From contig BFEA01000060.1 of the NCBI GenBank assembly GCA_003427395.1, positions 2,476,233 through 2,540,232 of the forward strand: a stretch of DNA of 64,000 nt, written 5' to 3'. A program made the translations under genes and the position numbers. Positions 32,237 to 43,410 of this stretch are shown here, piece by piece. The notes beneath the pieces were generated by a model. The model ran no database searches. It worked only from the letters and a program-made list of their open reading frames with translations, and was not told the origin of the DNA. This DNA comes from Chara braunii (lineage: Eukaryota > Streptophyta > Charophyceae > Charales > Characeae). Within the stretch, counting starts at the first letter, position 1; every line of letters starts with the position of its first letter.

Positions 32237-34543
32237 ATTTCTATGGAAGCCTTTCGGAAAGCTGGATGGAGGTTTCATTTCGAAAGTCGTCTGGGACACA
32301 ATCTGCCATAACAGAATAGAAAGGGGCCTGGGAATGCTAGACCCAGGCAAACAGAATTTAGCCCTGCTGGCCCAGTGGATCATCAAGGCAATCTCGTCAA
32401 ACCATGATGACCACTGGATCCTCATGGCGGAGGTTATTTTGGCTGAGGAATGGAACTTACCACGAATGGAGGATGTCTGGATTTGTTGCATGCTGGACTC
32501 TTATCTGCGCCGACATATCAAATCTCCGTTTTGGCACGGTGTACTGTGCGCCTGGAGACAGATAAAGCCAAAACAATGGTCCGAACCAACGACCAAAGAA
32601 GAGGTGTTGAATCAACCTATTTTTGATAACCCGTTTATCAAGGACCTCAATGACATCTCCTTCTCAGCAGGTACGGGCTCGGGAGTCTTCGGCAGAAGCT
32701 GGATACAGCGAGGAGTTCTTCGAATTTCGGACATCTGGGATGAAATCTGCGGCCGCTGGGTATCGGGGTCGGAACTCAAAGAAAAGCTAGGTGGGTTAAG
32801 GGATGTGGAAGTCAGGCTCCAAGGCTTGATTCAAGCCACTCCAGTGGATTGGAAACAGAGACTGGACTCTACTTCCACAGACCAGGTGGGTTCGTGGTAG
32901 AAGAGAAGGTATATTGGAAACTCGTGGGTATGGACACAGATGGCACCAGATCATTCCAACAATGGGAAAAACTCAGCCAATCAGATTCAGAACTATTCGA
33001 AGTAGGGAAGGAAGACGAGGAATTGAATGATGGATGTAACCCACATCCACTCGGTCGGCTCACACAAGTGAGAGTGCGGGAATTCTGTGATGAAGACGGT
33101 TCTTGCACCTGCTACATCTGGAATAATGGCACCCCTATCAGGAAACTCAGACTAGACCCAGCAATGTGGAGGTGGCAAAAGGGGTTACAGAGAGCTTCAA
33201 GTGACTTCCCCTCCGGTGGTAACAGCTGTACAGCGCTGGTCCCAGGTAGTAGGAAAGGAACCAGAGGAACTTGCGAAGATTCTTCCAATTCTGTGGGAGG
33301 TGATCCTGCAAATCCCATCTCAACGGACGGCCTCCATTTTGTGGCTTCTATCAATGCTAGTCACTCCATCAGCTGTTTGGTTACAAAGCAGGGGAATGAA
33401 TATGGCACTAATCTGTAAATGCTGCAAATGGCCATTTGAGTCAACAGTGCATTTGTGGCTGTCTTGCCCTCTGTCAAGGCGAATCTGGGCCTGGTGGCAA
33501 TCCCACTGGAGCAGACTGAGTGGGGATAATCTGACGTGGGACGATGATTGGATTCTTTTTGGGGTTCACCTGGGGGAGAATCCAAGGGAAAAAGGCTGGT
33601 GGTATGTAGCACAGGTATGCAGGGCGGTTATCTTTGAAGTCATCTGGGAAGAGAGAAACAGTATTGTTTTCAAGAACAAGTTCACCTCTGATCAGGCGCT
33701 GAAGAGCAGGGTCAAAAGAGTGGTTAGTTTGGAGGTGCTAAGCGACTGGCATAGGAAGGTGACAAAGTCACACAACAGACTCAGAGGCATAGCTTGGTTC
33801 CGTGAGAACTGGGCCAGAAGTGAGGAACTGGCGGTACTTAAAGATGGGAAGTTGGTTCTGGGAGAATGGCTTAGTAGCCTTTAGGTAGGACCTGGGTGCT
33901 CGGTCCGGATCTTCGCAGTAGAAGGGCAGTGGGGGGTTTTCGGTGAGTGTGGAAGGAGCATCAGATAATGATGGACTCAGAGTCCGCTAGCAGAAAGGGC
34001 CGATGATAGGCCAGAGGAAGACCTGCACACTCGGTCCACTTATCTGCAGGAGGAAGGCAGTAGTTGGAAGCTTGGGTGGGTCTGGAAGGAGTGTGATAAT
34101 TAGGAGGAGTTGGGTTAGACTCCAGGGTCTGTTTTAAGACCTTTTATTTAGGAAAGTAAGTAGAGTTAGTAAATTTAGGAACCTTAGCCTCTTGGAATTA
34201 CAAGTCCACTGGTCGGACTTAGGCCGGTAAAAGTTAAGAGGCGACTGTATCATAACTAGGCTAGCCTAGACAGGTAGTGCAGGAGCAGCTAGATATAGAC
34301 GCAGAAGTAGGCGTAGGCGTAGTTTTTCCCTGTAGAACTTATAGCAGCAATAGGAACTGTAGAAGTAGAATTAGGTTCTGCAGCCTCAGAGCTGCTGGGT
34401 TGGAAAAGACCCGCAGGCATAGCCTGTAAGCTTAAGCTGGATGATGCTTCCAGACATTTGCATCTGGGAGTAATGTAGAGGTCCCCGGCCTCTGATGAAA
34501 CTTTGAAATGGATTTGATTTGGAAAAAAAAAAATAAAAAAAAA
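31082..34543 (+). mobile_element. LINE inside the Harbinger-like element
   Basis: Plus-strand LINE starting at the RT N-terminus (ORF1 and endonuclease missing) and ending in an A-rich tail (34522-34543). It has RT, linker, zf-RVT (32334-33884), then about 640 bases of 3' UTR (33885-34520) unrelated to the 3' UTR of the other LINEs in the window, so it is a separate family. The left junction is an A-run that may be part of the target duplication. Confidence 0.85.
32334..33884 (+). pseudogene. LINE linker and zf-RVT domain
   Basis: Three overlapping frames (32334-32900, 32849-33418, 33201-33884) cover the post-RT region. The last has a zinc-binding motif, CKCCKWPFESTVHLWLSCP, followed by RRIWAWWQSHW. 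This is the zf-RVT domain of plant LINEs. Frameshifts separate the pieces. Confidence 0.8.
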
Positions 34544-34587
34544 TTGCTCCCTCTTTTTCGCTGCAGAGATGCCCTCACGGTCTACAC

Positions 34588-34820
34588 AAAAATTGTAGTA
34601 ACTACGCTTGCACCCTTCGCNGACGTGCTACCACGACACACCCAAACGAAAGTATGGCAAAATATTTCGGCGGCCGCGACGAAGTCGGAAAGTGGTGGGA
34701 TCCGAAAAAATTGTAGTAACTACGCTTGCACCCTTCGCGGACGTGCTACCACGACACACCCAAACGAAAGTATGGCAAAATATTTCGGCGGCCGCAACGA
34801 AGTCGGAAAGTGGTGGGATC
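34588..34820. repeat. 118-bp tandem duplication containing an N
   Basis: A unit with TTGTAGTAACTACGCTTGC at 34593 repeats at 34711 (period 118). An N at 34621 sits in the first copy, so the duplication may be an assembly error. Confidence 0.85.
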
Positions 34821-34890
34821 CGAAAACTACACTGTAACTGGGCTGTAGTGTAGTGGTGGGATCAGACCCTTAGTGGCCCGTCCGTTCACG

Positions 34891-35657
34891 ACGGCTGGTA
34901 ACCCGCCGTGACTTTCTGGCTCTCACCAGCCTGCTCGAACTTGACGTTGCTCAGCGCGTGCGTACACTAGCAGCACTCAATGTATCTCGACATAGCACGG
35001 ACGCTAGTACCTTCAACTTGTTTCTGTTTCAAGGCGCATTGCTGTAGTAATTTAACACCGCACGCGTGTGACGGAAGTTGTTTCACATGTAGTCACTAAG
35101 GATCCTACACAGACGTATGTAGGTTTTCCGCGAATTATGCGCATCTCTTGCTGCGTGTGTTCAAGTCTTTTTGCGGCTGATTCCTTCTACCCTCTGAGTG
35201 GTCGTCAACTCTGGGCATGACCTTGCGTCACGAGTGCATGCTCGTCCTTGTCAGTAGAATAGCACAACAAGTGTGGAAATTCAGCTGGTTTTTTTTTTTT
35301 TTTTTTTTTTTTTTTGGTGTTTGATGTTCATGAACTAGCATTTTGTGGGGGGTTGTATGTGGGGCGCAAGCAAGTGCGGCTTTCAGAAGCTCCATTCTCT
35401 TTTTTGAAGTTTTTTCCCAAAGAAGGATCTCTCCTCCCCTTAGGTCAATTTCTTTCCATGATCGGCAATTTCTTTAAGCTTCCAGGTGCGCTCCCCCATA
35501 ACTCCCACTGTTCTTCCCCCTCCACCCCCTCCTCCCCCAACCCAAACCCCCCCCCCCCCCCCTCCTTCCCTCTTCCTCTCCTTTTCTTTGTTGGGTTTTT
35601 CATCGGTTTTCCCCAAGTTGCCGTTCGTCTCCGGGACAGTTAAATAAAACAGGCGTA
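34891..35657. other. Unassigned DNA with T-run and C-run
   Basis: T-run at 35288-35315 and C-rich run at 35540-35562. No gene recognised. Confidence 0.3.
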
Positions 35658-35810
35658 AACCACCAGCACTTGGCCCAGCTATCGGCCGCGGAAAAAAATA
35701 AGAGTAGAAGCGTTTCTAGTCGGATGAATTTGGGCGCTCCTGTAGTGGCCTGTACGTTTCCCAAAATCGTGGCTTGTTTACAAGCACGACTTTAGGAAGT
35801 ACTGGTGGTT
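35658..35810. mobile_element. TA MITE, AACCACCAGTACTT family, complete
   Basis: 153 bp with ends AACCACCAGCACTT and inverted AACCACCAGTACTT, flanked by TA (35656-35657, 35811-35812). This is the best-preserved reference copy. It has no coding capacity. Confidence 0.85.
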
Positions 35811-35812
35811 TA

Positions 35813-36438
35813 AGTTCAGGTAAACCTCAGTGTGCAAGTAAGGTAGGTAATGGCTGTGCTCACCGATTTCTTTTGGTAAAAGGAATGAACCCCCCCACCA
35901 AATGATGTCTTTTTTTTTCTTTTTTCTTTTTTTTTCTTTTTTATGTCAGTATTTGTAATCATAATGTAATTGTATCTTTGCATTGAATGGCATTGCAATG
36001 ATTGCATTCAACAACAAGGCGTTGACACGCAAATTGCAGATTGGGGCGTAATCGCAGCAGGGACTAGTTTACCGACTTGGTCTGGAAAGGATTGCAGTGT
36101 CGAAGGCCATGGAAATACTAGTATTGGATGGCCTTGTTGTTTGTTAATCTACACCATTCTACTCACTTGGACTTGTTTGCAGTGAAAAGTGGCTGTTGTA
36201 CTTTTCTACTCACTTGGACTTGTTTGCAGTGAAAGGAGGCTGTACTTCTGGTTCAATACATCGGGAACTCCGATGAGGAGCATATGGTTGAATTACAGTC
36301 ATTTTGAAGTATGTTATTGGTTCGAGGATTGATTTGTATCTGCATGAACTTGGACCATTTGGGGTGAAATGTGGATGTAATTCTGGTCCGATACATCCAT
36401 GGAACACCTGCAGTGGGCATGTATTGATTTAACAGCTA
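35813..36438. other. Unassigned DNA, direct repeats
   Basis: CTACTCACTTGGACTTGTTT occurs at 36159 and 36205, and TGATACATC-like sequence twice. No gene recognised. Confidence 0.35.
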
Positions 36439-36750
36439 GGCTACCAGCCGGGCCGCCCGGGTCACCCTATTTTCCCGGACGGCCTGGCCGTGCAAGGACC
36501 AGGGAAGGTCCTAGCAAAAACACAAAAAAAAAAAAATCCGAAAAAAAAACTAATCTGAAAAAAAAACTATGTTATGCAGAAAAATAAACTGAACAACTTT
36601 TGCCTCAGGGTCACATCGAAATTCTTTACCAAATTTAAAATAACAATTAAAGTTAAAACTTAAAAAATAAAATTTATTTATTTATTTATTATTTTTTATG
36701 TTATTTTTTGGGCCCGGGCGGGCAAGTGACCCCGGGCCACTCTGGTAGCC
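36439..36750. mobile_element. CCCGGG-ended element, 312 bp
   Basis: The left end GGCTACCAGCCGGGCC and the inverted right end GGCTACCAGAGTGGCCC are flanked by TA (36437-36438, 36751-36752). The inside is AT-rich. A diverged copy lies at 29750-30040. Confidence 0.7.
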
Positions 36751-36752
36751 TA

Positions 36753-37959
36753 GTTTAACAGTAATTCTACACGATTTTATGGGTTGGAGGCTTTGAGCTG
36801 TTGGAATTCAGATGGCATAGGTGTTGAAGTAAAGCCGAACATTTTCTTTCCACTTCACCGACGTGCGATAGGTATTTTTTATTTCTCAAGTCAGTTTGAC
36901 TCACGGATGGTGTCTGCTCTGCAGGATCTTACCGCCAAGCGGGCAGAAGCAGGTGGCAGCTCCACAGCAGGGGGAGCTCCGGAGGGTGAGGCTCAAGGAG
37001 GAGGCGGAGTGACCGGCACAAGCGTGGGAGGAGGAGAGGGAGGACGCGGAGCAGGCGGAACGTCGGAGGAGACCCCAAAGGGACCGACGACCAGCGAGAG
37101 TATCCATACGCCGCCACTGCCATTGCAACCCCCATAAGTCACACCACTTTTCTGTGAACCTTACCTTTGAAGCAACGGTTTGGATTGGATGGAGTCCCTA
37201 GGAAGACGTGAAATAGGTTCTCGATCACACAGCCATGGTCTCTAGCTAAACAGATGGATGGATGGATGGACAAATGGGTGGGAATGACATCAGGGTGGAT
37301 CATTGGGATGGATGCAGTGACCCTTGAATGAGGATTCCCCTGGCTATCCTCCATAAAAGGTCTCCATAAAAGGTAAGAATGAATTCCAGCATACAACACT
37401 GAAGTAGTCAGGTGACACTAACTCGACAGTTTTCCCTCGCCCCAAGCACAAAAGTTCCGTTTGAATAACTGCTGCAGTCTGCCGGCTTCGGCTTTTCCAT
37501 TTTGGCGGTTGAACTGCTGTGTGACGTACATTTCTGTACCTGGGACAGTACAGGGTGGATCAACAACACAAACGGCCAAACCACGCATCAGAGTGACATG
37601 GTTACAGGCCCATGCCATTAAATGGCCAGTCACTCGCTGGCCAGTTGATGGATGCTGACTAGCCAGTGCTCAATGCTACTGATAGCCGCTGCACAGCAAC
37701 AGTTAGCATCAACGAGAAATCTGTGTGAGTGACAATTCGCATGCCCTTGCACCCTCTCATGATGCCCGAAGGCAAGGTCAATGCGTCCCGAGTTCCAGCA
37801 CAGCAAAAAGTCACAGTTTGTTCAGAGCACAGTTGCCTCCTGGGCCCCTCCGCTGGGACCAGTTCCATTCCAGGTCTCTGGTTGAGTGTGTCACTACTTG
37901 GTATAGATGTTCCCCATTTCACACTGTCAAACTGAGTCCTTCGTTCCTTGCCCTGTGAG

Positions 37960-37960
<1 letters not shown>
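36753..37960. other. Unassigned DNA
   Basis: A glycine- and alanine-rich frame at 36784-37137 looks like low-complexity chance coding. A short GGAT repeat lies at 37250-37270. No gene recognised. Confidence 0.3.

Positions 37961-38028
<68 letters not shown>
37961..38028. repeat. (TC)n then (TG)n microsatellite
   Basis: About 25 TC units followed by about 8 GT units. Confidence 0.95.
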
Positions 38029-39320
38029 ATCTTGTGCACGCGCACTTGCATTATCCTTTCGTTGGGACCTTTCTTGTCCCAATCTTGTTAATCGTTCAAT
38101 GTATTTAATAATGTCCAGTCCCTAAACTAGTTTCTCCTGTCTGCATTATTGTCATGTTCACATCACTCTCACTCCCATTGCCATATTATCATTTCTGCCA
38201 TCCTCGGGGTGCTATCACTTTTTAAGTTTTGAATCTTTGATTCCATTCTCCTACGTGACAGAATCCTCTGCCAATTCCACAGCCACCTCCTCTTCTCTGT
38301 GTTCCTTTGTTCGGGAAACCCATCAGCTGTACCACATCGTATATACTTATAACTTATGTAACAAGTTGAAGCAGATGACAGATGCAGGATCCAGAACTTG
38401 CCCTTCATCTCTTTTCTACTGTCCTATGAGTTTCTTTCTTTGACAGAATATATATCTGCAGCTCTGTTTCAGGAGGATGTTCGGGTCCTCCCTCGACATC
38501 GGGGAAAGCTTGCCTCGCCTAGTTTCAAACGCCCTGCGGTTTGATTTCTGTACTGTGAAGCATACGAGCAGGAGGATGAAGAGAAGGGGGAAGAGAAGGG
38601 AGAAGAGAATTCAGGGGAGGGAGGGGGAAGTTTAAAAGGAGGGGAGGGGGACAAATAATTTGCACAACAAAAAGAGAGTACAGAAAGTTGTGCGGCAAAA
38701 AGAGGGAAAGGCAAAAAGGCTGCGGAGGAAGGGGGAAAAGCACTTCTGGTTCCAGTTTGCGGGATGACTCTTTTGACTTTGACAGCTTACTTGAAGGGCA
38801 TTCCCGCAAATCGACTGCGCACTCACCTCTGAGGCTCTGACTCAATGATATGATTGAGTCAACGGCTGCGCAGATTTTTCACCACATGTTGCCGTGGCTG
38901 ATTTCGAGAAGGGGAGAACAGCTCGCCAACATCAGAATGTGTCAGTGGGGTTCAGCACAGCCGTATCTCAACGTACGTCCAAAGAAGACGGTTTTGAATT
39001 CACGCTCCACTGCTGGCTCCAGAGTCCATCTATATCTATATGGAAAGCTACCAAGCTGTAATCCAGAGGCGACAGCATTGTCATTATCTATCAGGAAAGC
39101 AAAACGAGATAGCTCGCACTTCTTCAACATAGCTCAACTCTTTTTGTGAGTGCGATTGAAGTGCTGTAACTTAGGCTGTAAGAGATTACCCAGTTGATTT
39201 TCAGGCTTTCAGCAGAGCTGCCCGCCGCCCGGTCTGTCACAAGTTGACGGCAGGGAGTATCGGAAAGATAGGATCAAGGGGAGTAGTGCGCCGACGGCCC
39301 GACGGCGCCGACGCAACTAC
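38029..39320. other. Unassigned DNA
   Basis: Purine-rich GGGGAGGAG tract at 38560-38720. No gene or terminal repeats recognised. Confidence 0.3.
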
Positions 39321-39328
39321 ACGGAACG

Positions 39329-39570
39329 CTCGATCTGGGGAGGAATCGTGCTTGCGGACATTTACAGGTAACCGAAGGGACAAGGGGGGAATATTGGAAT
39401 GATAGGTTGAAAGCCTTGAAAGGTGTTTGGCGCAGCAGTGATGAGAGGAGGGTTCAAACGGAGTAAGACAAGGCGACGCGGTACGACAAGGCGGCGGAGG
39501 AAGACAAGTCAAGGATGCATCCTGGGGAGGAATCGTGGATGCGGACATTAACAGGTAAGAGGAAGGACAA

Positions 39571-39606
<36 letters not shown>

Positions 39607-39613
39607 CGGGGGG
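39329..39613. repeat. Duplicated block with a 36-base G run
   Basis: GAGGAATCGTG...GCGGACATT.ACAGGTAA..GGACAAGGGGGG occurs at about 39339-39391 and again at 39520-39580. The first copy has six Gs where the second has 36 (39571-39606) plus six more after one C, so a G run expanded in one copy. It could fold as a G-quadruplex. Confidence 0.85.
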
Positions 39614-39669
39614 TTAGTGTTTTGGGTTATAAACAATGCTCCTGCCACTGATATACACAGATATACACA

Positions 39670-39850
39670 GACAGACACACACACACACACACCATCCACT
39701 AAGAAACCCCCCACCAAGCACCGTCCAACCCCCTTAAACCTACCTCCCCACTATACGACACGCCCAACGACAACAGCACAGGATGCACACACACACACAC
39801 ACGCACACACAACATACCCAACAACAACAACAGCACAGCACACAGACACC
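39670..39850. repeat. CA-rich microsatellite
   Basis: Several interrupted (CA)n and CAACAA runs follow the G tract. Confidence 0.8.
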
Positions 39851-40317
39851 CCCACAACGTAGAGCATTGCCGACTTCTGCAGCAGCTTTGCACTCAGGCG
39901 AAGCGATTTGCACTCAGGAGGTGAAGTGATTATGGGAAAGAGGAAAGGTGTAATGTTTATGTCTTTGTCGAGCTTTGATTTCCGAAATCGATCCTGGATT
40001 GCCCCATAGACTTCATAGACTTTGATGTCTGATGGAGCTTGACAACATTTACGGGCTGAGTGCGAGCGACTGCAGTGAGAGTCGCACAAAAACGAGAAGG
40101 CGAAGGGAATCTTATTTGCGGCAGAGCGTCTTTAACTTTGGTACGTCGGGGTACCCTTTGGGGGGTTCTGGTACATCATCCACATTTGGTATCCAAATAC
40201 CTGTGTTGTCGTCCCCCTTTTTCTCGCATTTTCTTTCCTGGATTTTTATCTTTTCTGCCTACTTCTTAATGCTTTTCCCTCTGCCCTCTTCACTCCCTTC
40301 TTCCACTTCTCCTTTGC

Positions 40318-40342
40318 TTTTTTTTTTTTTTTTTTTTTCCCT

Positions 40343-40397
<55 letters not shown>

Positions 40398-40401
40398 CGC
40401 G
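40318..40401. repeat. T-run, (CT)n, (CG)n
   Basis: T-run 40318-40338, then (CT)n to 40381, then (CG)n to 40401. The (CG)n could adopt Z-DNA. Confidence 0.95.
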
Positions 40402-41029
40402 TTCTCGCGTGCATGCTCGCGCTCTTTATTTTCTTCTCCACCTTCCACAAATTCGCAGAGTCAGTGCTAGAGACCCAATTCATCTTTAAATTCCCATTTT
40501 TACACAACTTTTAATAAGTCATTCGCTGGGCTGTGAAAACAAAGCCTGCAACAGAACCCATCGATTTTTTTCTTCATTCAATTATGTCCTCTCGCTTTCT
40601 TCGCATCCTCACTCGCTCTCTCTTCGTTTCGTTTTTGTCTTCCTCGTGGGTTTTCCTTCAGCTTCTCTCTATTGGCTGTGTTTGCAGTTCTCTTTGCATG
40701 CATCATGCAGTATGCTTCTGTCGTCTTGGATTCCTGTTCGGCTTTCCTCCTGTGGTGTTTATAGTTTACTCTGTATGCATATCATGCAGCATGCTGCCTA
40801 CCTTTTCAAAAGCAGTTGCGCAGTTCCGCCGCGCTGAGATTTGTTGTGTCTTCCTCTCTGAAAGCTTCGGTCGGTCATGTGTGCGTCAGAAAATCCTGGA
40901 TCGTGAAAACTTGCAATTTTACCTAAAACGGCAAAAACGGCAAAAAGATGTTTAACGGAACTTTAACCTTGAGATGCTCACAAGAAAGTTGAGTTTTTAA
41001 TACTTTTTATGGTTTTCAGGTGAGTTCAA
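40402..41029. other. Unassigned DNA
   Basis: Two imperfect copies of a block with TTGCATGCATCATGCAGTATGCTTC-type sequence (40695-40800). No gene recognised. Confidence 0.3.
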
Positions 41030-41065
41030 CATAGCAACGGGCCTAAAAAAAAAAAAAAAAAAAAC

Positions 41066-41240
41066 CATAGCAACGGGCCTAGCTCAGTTGTTAGAGCCAT
41101 GAATTCTTGAAATACTACAGACCGGAGTTCGAATTCAGATGCCGTCAGATTAACAAAATGACATAGTTGTAAATTACTTAATAGGGTCGGTCAGCTCAAT
41201 GATGATATCTCAAGGCCGTCGCCCGCTTATGTTTTTTCAA
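41066..41240 (+). mobile_element. tRNA-derived SINE, head interrupted by A-run
   Basis: Contains a Pol III A box (TAGCTCAGTTGTTAGAGC, 41080-41097) and a B-box-like GGAGTTCGAATTC (41127-41139), with an interior matching the SINE at 46479-46591. CATAGCAACGGGCCT at 41030-41044 is repeated at 41066-41080 with twenty As and a C between, as if a poly(A)-only retroposon had inserted with a 15-bp target duplication. The 3' end is not defined. Confidence 0.65.
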
Positions 41241-41393
41241 AAAACGAAGAGAGAAGAAAAGAAAAAGAAAAAGTTACTTCGACAGAATTTCGCCGTTTCC
41301 TTTTTTTTTTATATAACTGAGGTATATTCTTCTCTCAATTTTTCACCTCACACTAGCTACCTACATACCTAGCTCTATCTCACGATATATCTG

Positions 41394-41557
41394 GGGCCAA
41401 GTCCCACTAGCAGCGTTGAGCTACCTCAGCGCCTGAATGTGGGCGCGTTTGCGGAGATGTGCAGAAATGGTGTTGAGTTTCCCGAACTGCACGTCTCCAC
41501 AAACACGTCCACATTCAGGCGTTGAGGTAGCTCGACGCTGCTAGTGGGACTTGGCCC
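41394..41557. mobile_element. Hairpin MITE, 164 bp, CTG duplication
   Basis: The two halves are near-perfect inverted repeats of about 75 bp (GGGCCAAGTCCCACTAGCAG at the ends), flanked by CTG on both sides (41391-41393, 41558-41560). The RNA would fold into one long hairpin, a possible small-RNA precursor. Confidence 0.8.
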
Positions 41558-41658
41558 CTGAGACAGGATATCCATGTCTAAGCATCGAAGGAAAGGGTTC
41601 GACTATCTACTCTATTACTCTATGCAGGGAGTAGTACCTAAGCTCCTAACCCCTACTA

Positions 41659-41763
41659 CCGTCTTCACCCGAATAGAACGCCCGGTCATTATCGCTGCAT
41701 CTGGACCGAAAGTTGTGCCAAATACAGCTATAATGACCGGGTGTTCTATTTGGATGAAGACGG
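41659..41763. mobile_element. Palindromic TA MITE, 105 bp
   Basis: The ends CCGTCTTCACCCGAATAGAA and their inverted copy are flanked by TA (41657-41658, 41764-41765). Same family and length as 27530-27634 and 46743-46847. Confidence 0.9.
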
Positions 41764-41765
41764 TA

Positions 41766-41972
41766 CTAGGGACGGCAAGGGGCAAGGGCCAAGGGTATAA
41801 CCCACTGCAGGCTCCTACCAAGAGCAGCCGTGGGGGGAAGCCAACTATCTCACAGCTGATAAACACCAAGTCCACTGCAGGAGTCCGTGGGGGGTTGAAG
41901 TTCCCTTGAACCCACGACCTCCTGAATGCCACTTGCATGCTCAACTAACTGAGTTAGGCAGCTGGCCCTGAA
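41766..41972 (-). mobile_element. tRNA-derived SINE, second family
   Basis: On the minus strand it starts GGCCAGCTGCCTAACTCAGT with a Pol III A box (CTAACTCAGTTAGTTGAGC, near 41959-41941) and a B-box-like GTGGGTTCAAGGG (near 41915-41903), followed by an unrelated body. The end is placed at the border of the MITE at 41659-41763. No clear poly(A) tail is seen. Confidence 0.6.
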
Positions 41973-42129
41973 TCTCACCATTCTTAAAAAGGCTACCTAC
42001 CAGAGCATTCTTTCGGACTACCGTAGTTCTGTCAGTGCTCCTCGTCTGAATCACAGGTTCAACAGGAGCTAAACATACATGCATGAGAGTGTATAACAGT
42101 ATGTGTGAATGTGTCTGTGTGTATGAAGG

Positions 42130-42133
<4 letters not shown>

Positions 42134-42194
<61 letters not shown>
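42134..42194. repeat. (GT)n microsatellite
   Basis: About 30 uninterrupted GT units. Confidence 0.95.
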
Positions 42195-42195
<1 letters not shown>

Positions 42196-42379
42196 CAATA
42201 CCCCATAGCAGTGATGCTATGTCGCCCCACGTATATTGCAGATATACTTCGTGGTTCGCCAGTCCCGGGCGTAAGCAATTCCTCATTAGCTCATTATCTA
42301 TCCAATTGACTACGCATTCCTCATTAGCTCATTATCTATCCAATTGAGTATGTACTATGTAGGAGATTTTTGCTATTGG

Positions 42380-42530
42380 AGATTAGCTTTAGTCGGACAG
42401 GACTATTCCCAANNNNNNNNNNNNNNNNNNNNNNNNNNNNNNNNNNNNNNNNNNNNNNNNNNNNNNNNNNNNNNNNNNNNNNNNNNNNNNNNNNNNNAGA
42501 TTAGCTTTAGTCGGACAGGACTATTCCCAA
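42380..42530. other. Gap with identical 33-bp flanks
   Basis: 85 Ns (42413-42497) are bordered on both sides by the same 33 bases starting AGATTAGCTTTAGTCGGACA. This is either an overlap not merged by the assembler or the two ends of a tandem repeat. Confidence 0.9.
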
Positions 42531-43320
42531 AGACGACACTTTGGCACACACATATGCAGATAAACGGAAGAGTAGTGACCGACTGTGTTGTCACACTTTC
42601 AAGGACCCATCAGGAGGCTGAACCATTGGCAGACTGCTGGATCGCGTCACAATGCCTCAAGTCATAACCAGCTTCAAACCGTGTTGCGCATGCGCAAACA
42701 TAGCAAAGCATGCATCTCCGCAAGGCAGCAAGGCAAATCACAGGGCAGCAAAATGCAGCATAGTGGCAAGACAGGAGGGCAACAAAAGTGCGAGATAAGC
42801 AGCAGGGGAGCAGGATAAGCAGCAAGGCGACAAGACAGCTAGGCAGGAGGACACGAAGGCAGCAAGGCAGGAGAGCCACAAGACAACAAGGTAGCGCCAC
42901 CATCACTACCGGAAAAAAAAGAGATACAGGCATCCCAAACCCAAACACAGCAGCCCCTCTCATAGTGCTGTAGGCACTCCATACCAACAGGCAATGACTG
43001 TTTGGCACATCTTCAAGGTGCTAGACTTAGGCACTTCGAAACACGCAGGACAAGGCCAAACTGCGCAGCAAACGGACAACGGCACTTCAGAGGAAAAGGA
43101 AAAAGAAATAAATGCACCGCATCCTTCGAGGGCCAGCCTGCCAGACCGAAATGATTGCGAGCGCCAGGCAAAGGAAAAAGAAAACACCGCACCCCAGTTC
43201 GTTTTGGTTGGCGTGCAGCAGCAAGGGGAAATCTCCGTCGGGAAAAGTAAGCTTCGGGGGTTAACTGGGGCTGATAAGTGGGGGTCCCTGTTAACCGCTT
43301 ATGGGAAGTAACTGGTGGTT
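42531..43320. other. Unassigned; ends in a MITE terminus
   Basis: An AGCAAGGC-rich stretch at 42720-42900 is a degenerate short repeat. At 43304-43320 GGAAGTAACTGGTGGTT followed by TA is the right end of an AACCACCAGTACTT-family MITE whose left end I could not place. Confidence 0.4.
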
Positions 43321-43330
43321 TAAACACATC

Positions 43331-43410
43331 AAGATTGGAACTATACAGAGAAGGCGAACATAGCCCTGTGCAAGGGTGACGCGCGCAAATATAGAACATT
43401 CAAAATTAGA
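43331..43410 (+). ncRNA. U6 snRNA-derived fragment
   Basis: AGATTGGAACTATACAGAGAAGGC, then ATAGCCCTGTGCAAGGGTGAC and GCGCGCAAATATAGAACATT, follow U6 positions from the start of the ACAGAGA box region onward. The ACAGAGA box itself is intact, but the 5' stem-loop and the 3' end are missing or changed. It begins ten bases after a MITE end. Confidence 0.7.

Larger units (their letters stand above)
30868..34869. mobile_element. Harbinger-like element carrying a LINE
   Basis: Perfect 25-bp inverted ends (starting GGGTCTGATCCCACCACTAC) at 30868-30892 and 34845-34869 are flanked by TTA on both sides (30865-30867, 34870-34872), the PIF/Harbinger signature. Without the LINE (31082-34543) the element is only about 540 bp and encodes no transposase, so it was non-autonomous. 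A subterminal GGATCCCACCA motif occurs near both ends. Confidence 0.85.
30782..34890. mobile_element. TA MITE split by a later insertion
   Basis: The left part (30782-30864) begins AACCACCAGTACT after TA and matches the interior of 35658-35810 (GAAGCGTTTCTACTCGGATG, TTGGGTGCTCC). The matching sequence resumes after the Harbinger-like insertion as GTGGCCCGTCCGTT (34873-34886). The right terminus is lost. Confidence 0.75.

Noticed and set aside
36784-37137. Glycine- and glutamate-rich open frame as a gene.
   Set aside because: Low complexity, no domain, and the opposite strand is open too.
39515-39862. Glycine- and threonine/proline-rich open frame.
   Set aside because: Produced by the G run and CA microsatellites.
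42059-42347. Histidine/threonine and cysteine/valine repeat frames.
   Set aside because: Simple translations of the (GT)n microsatellite.
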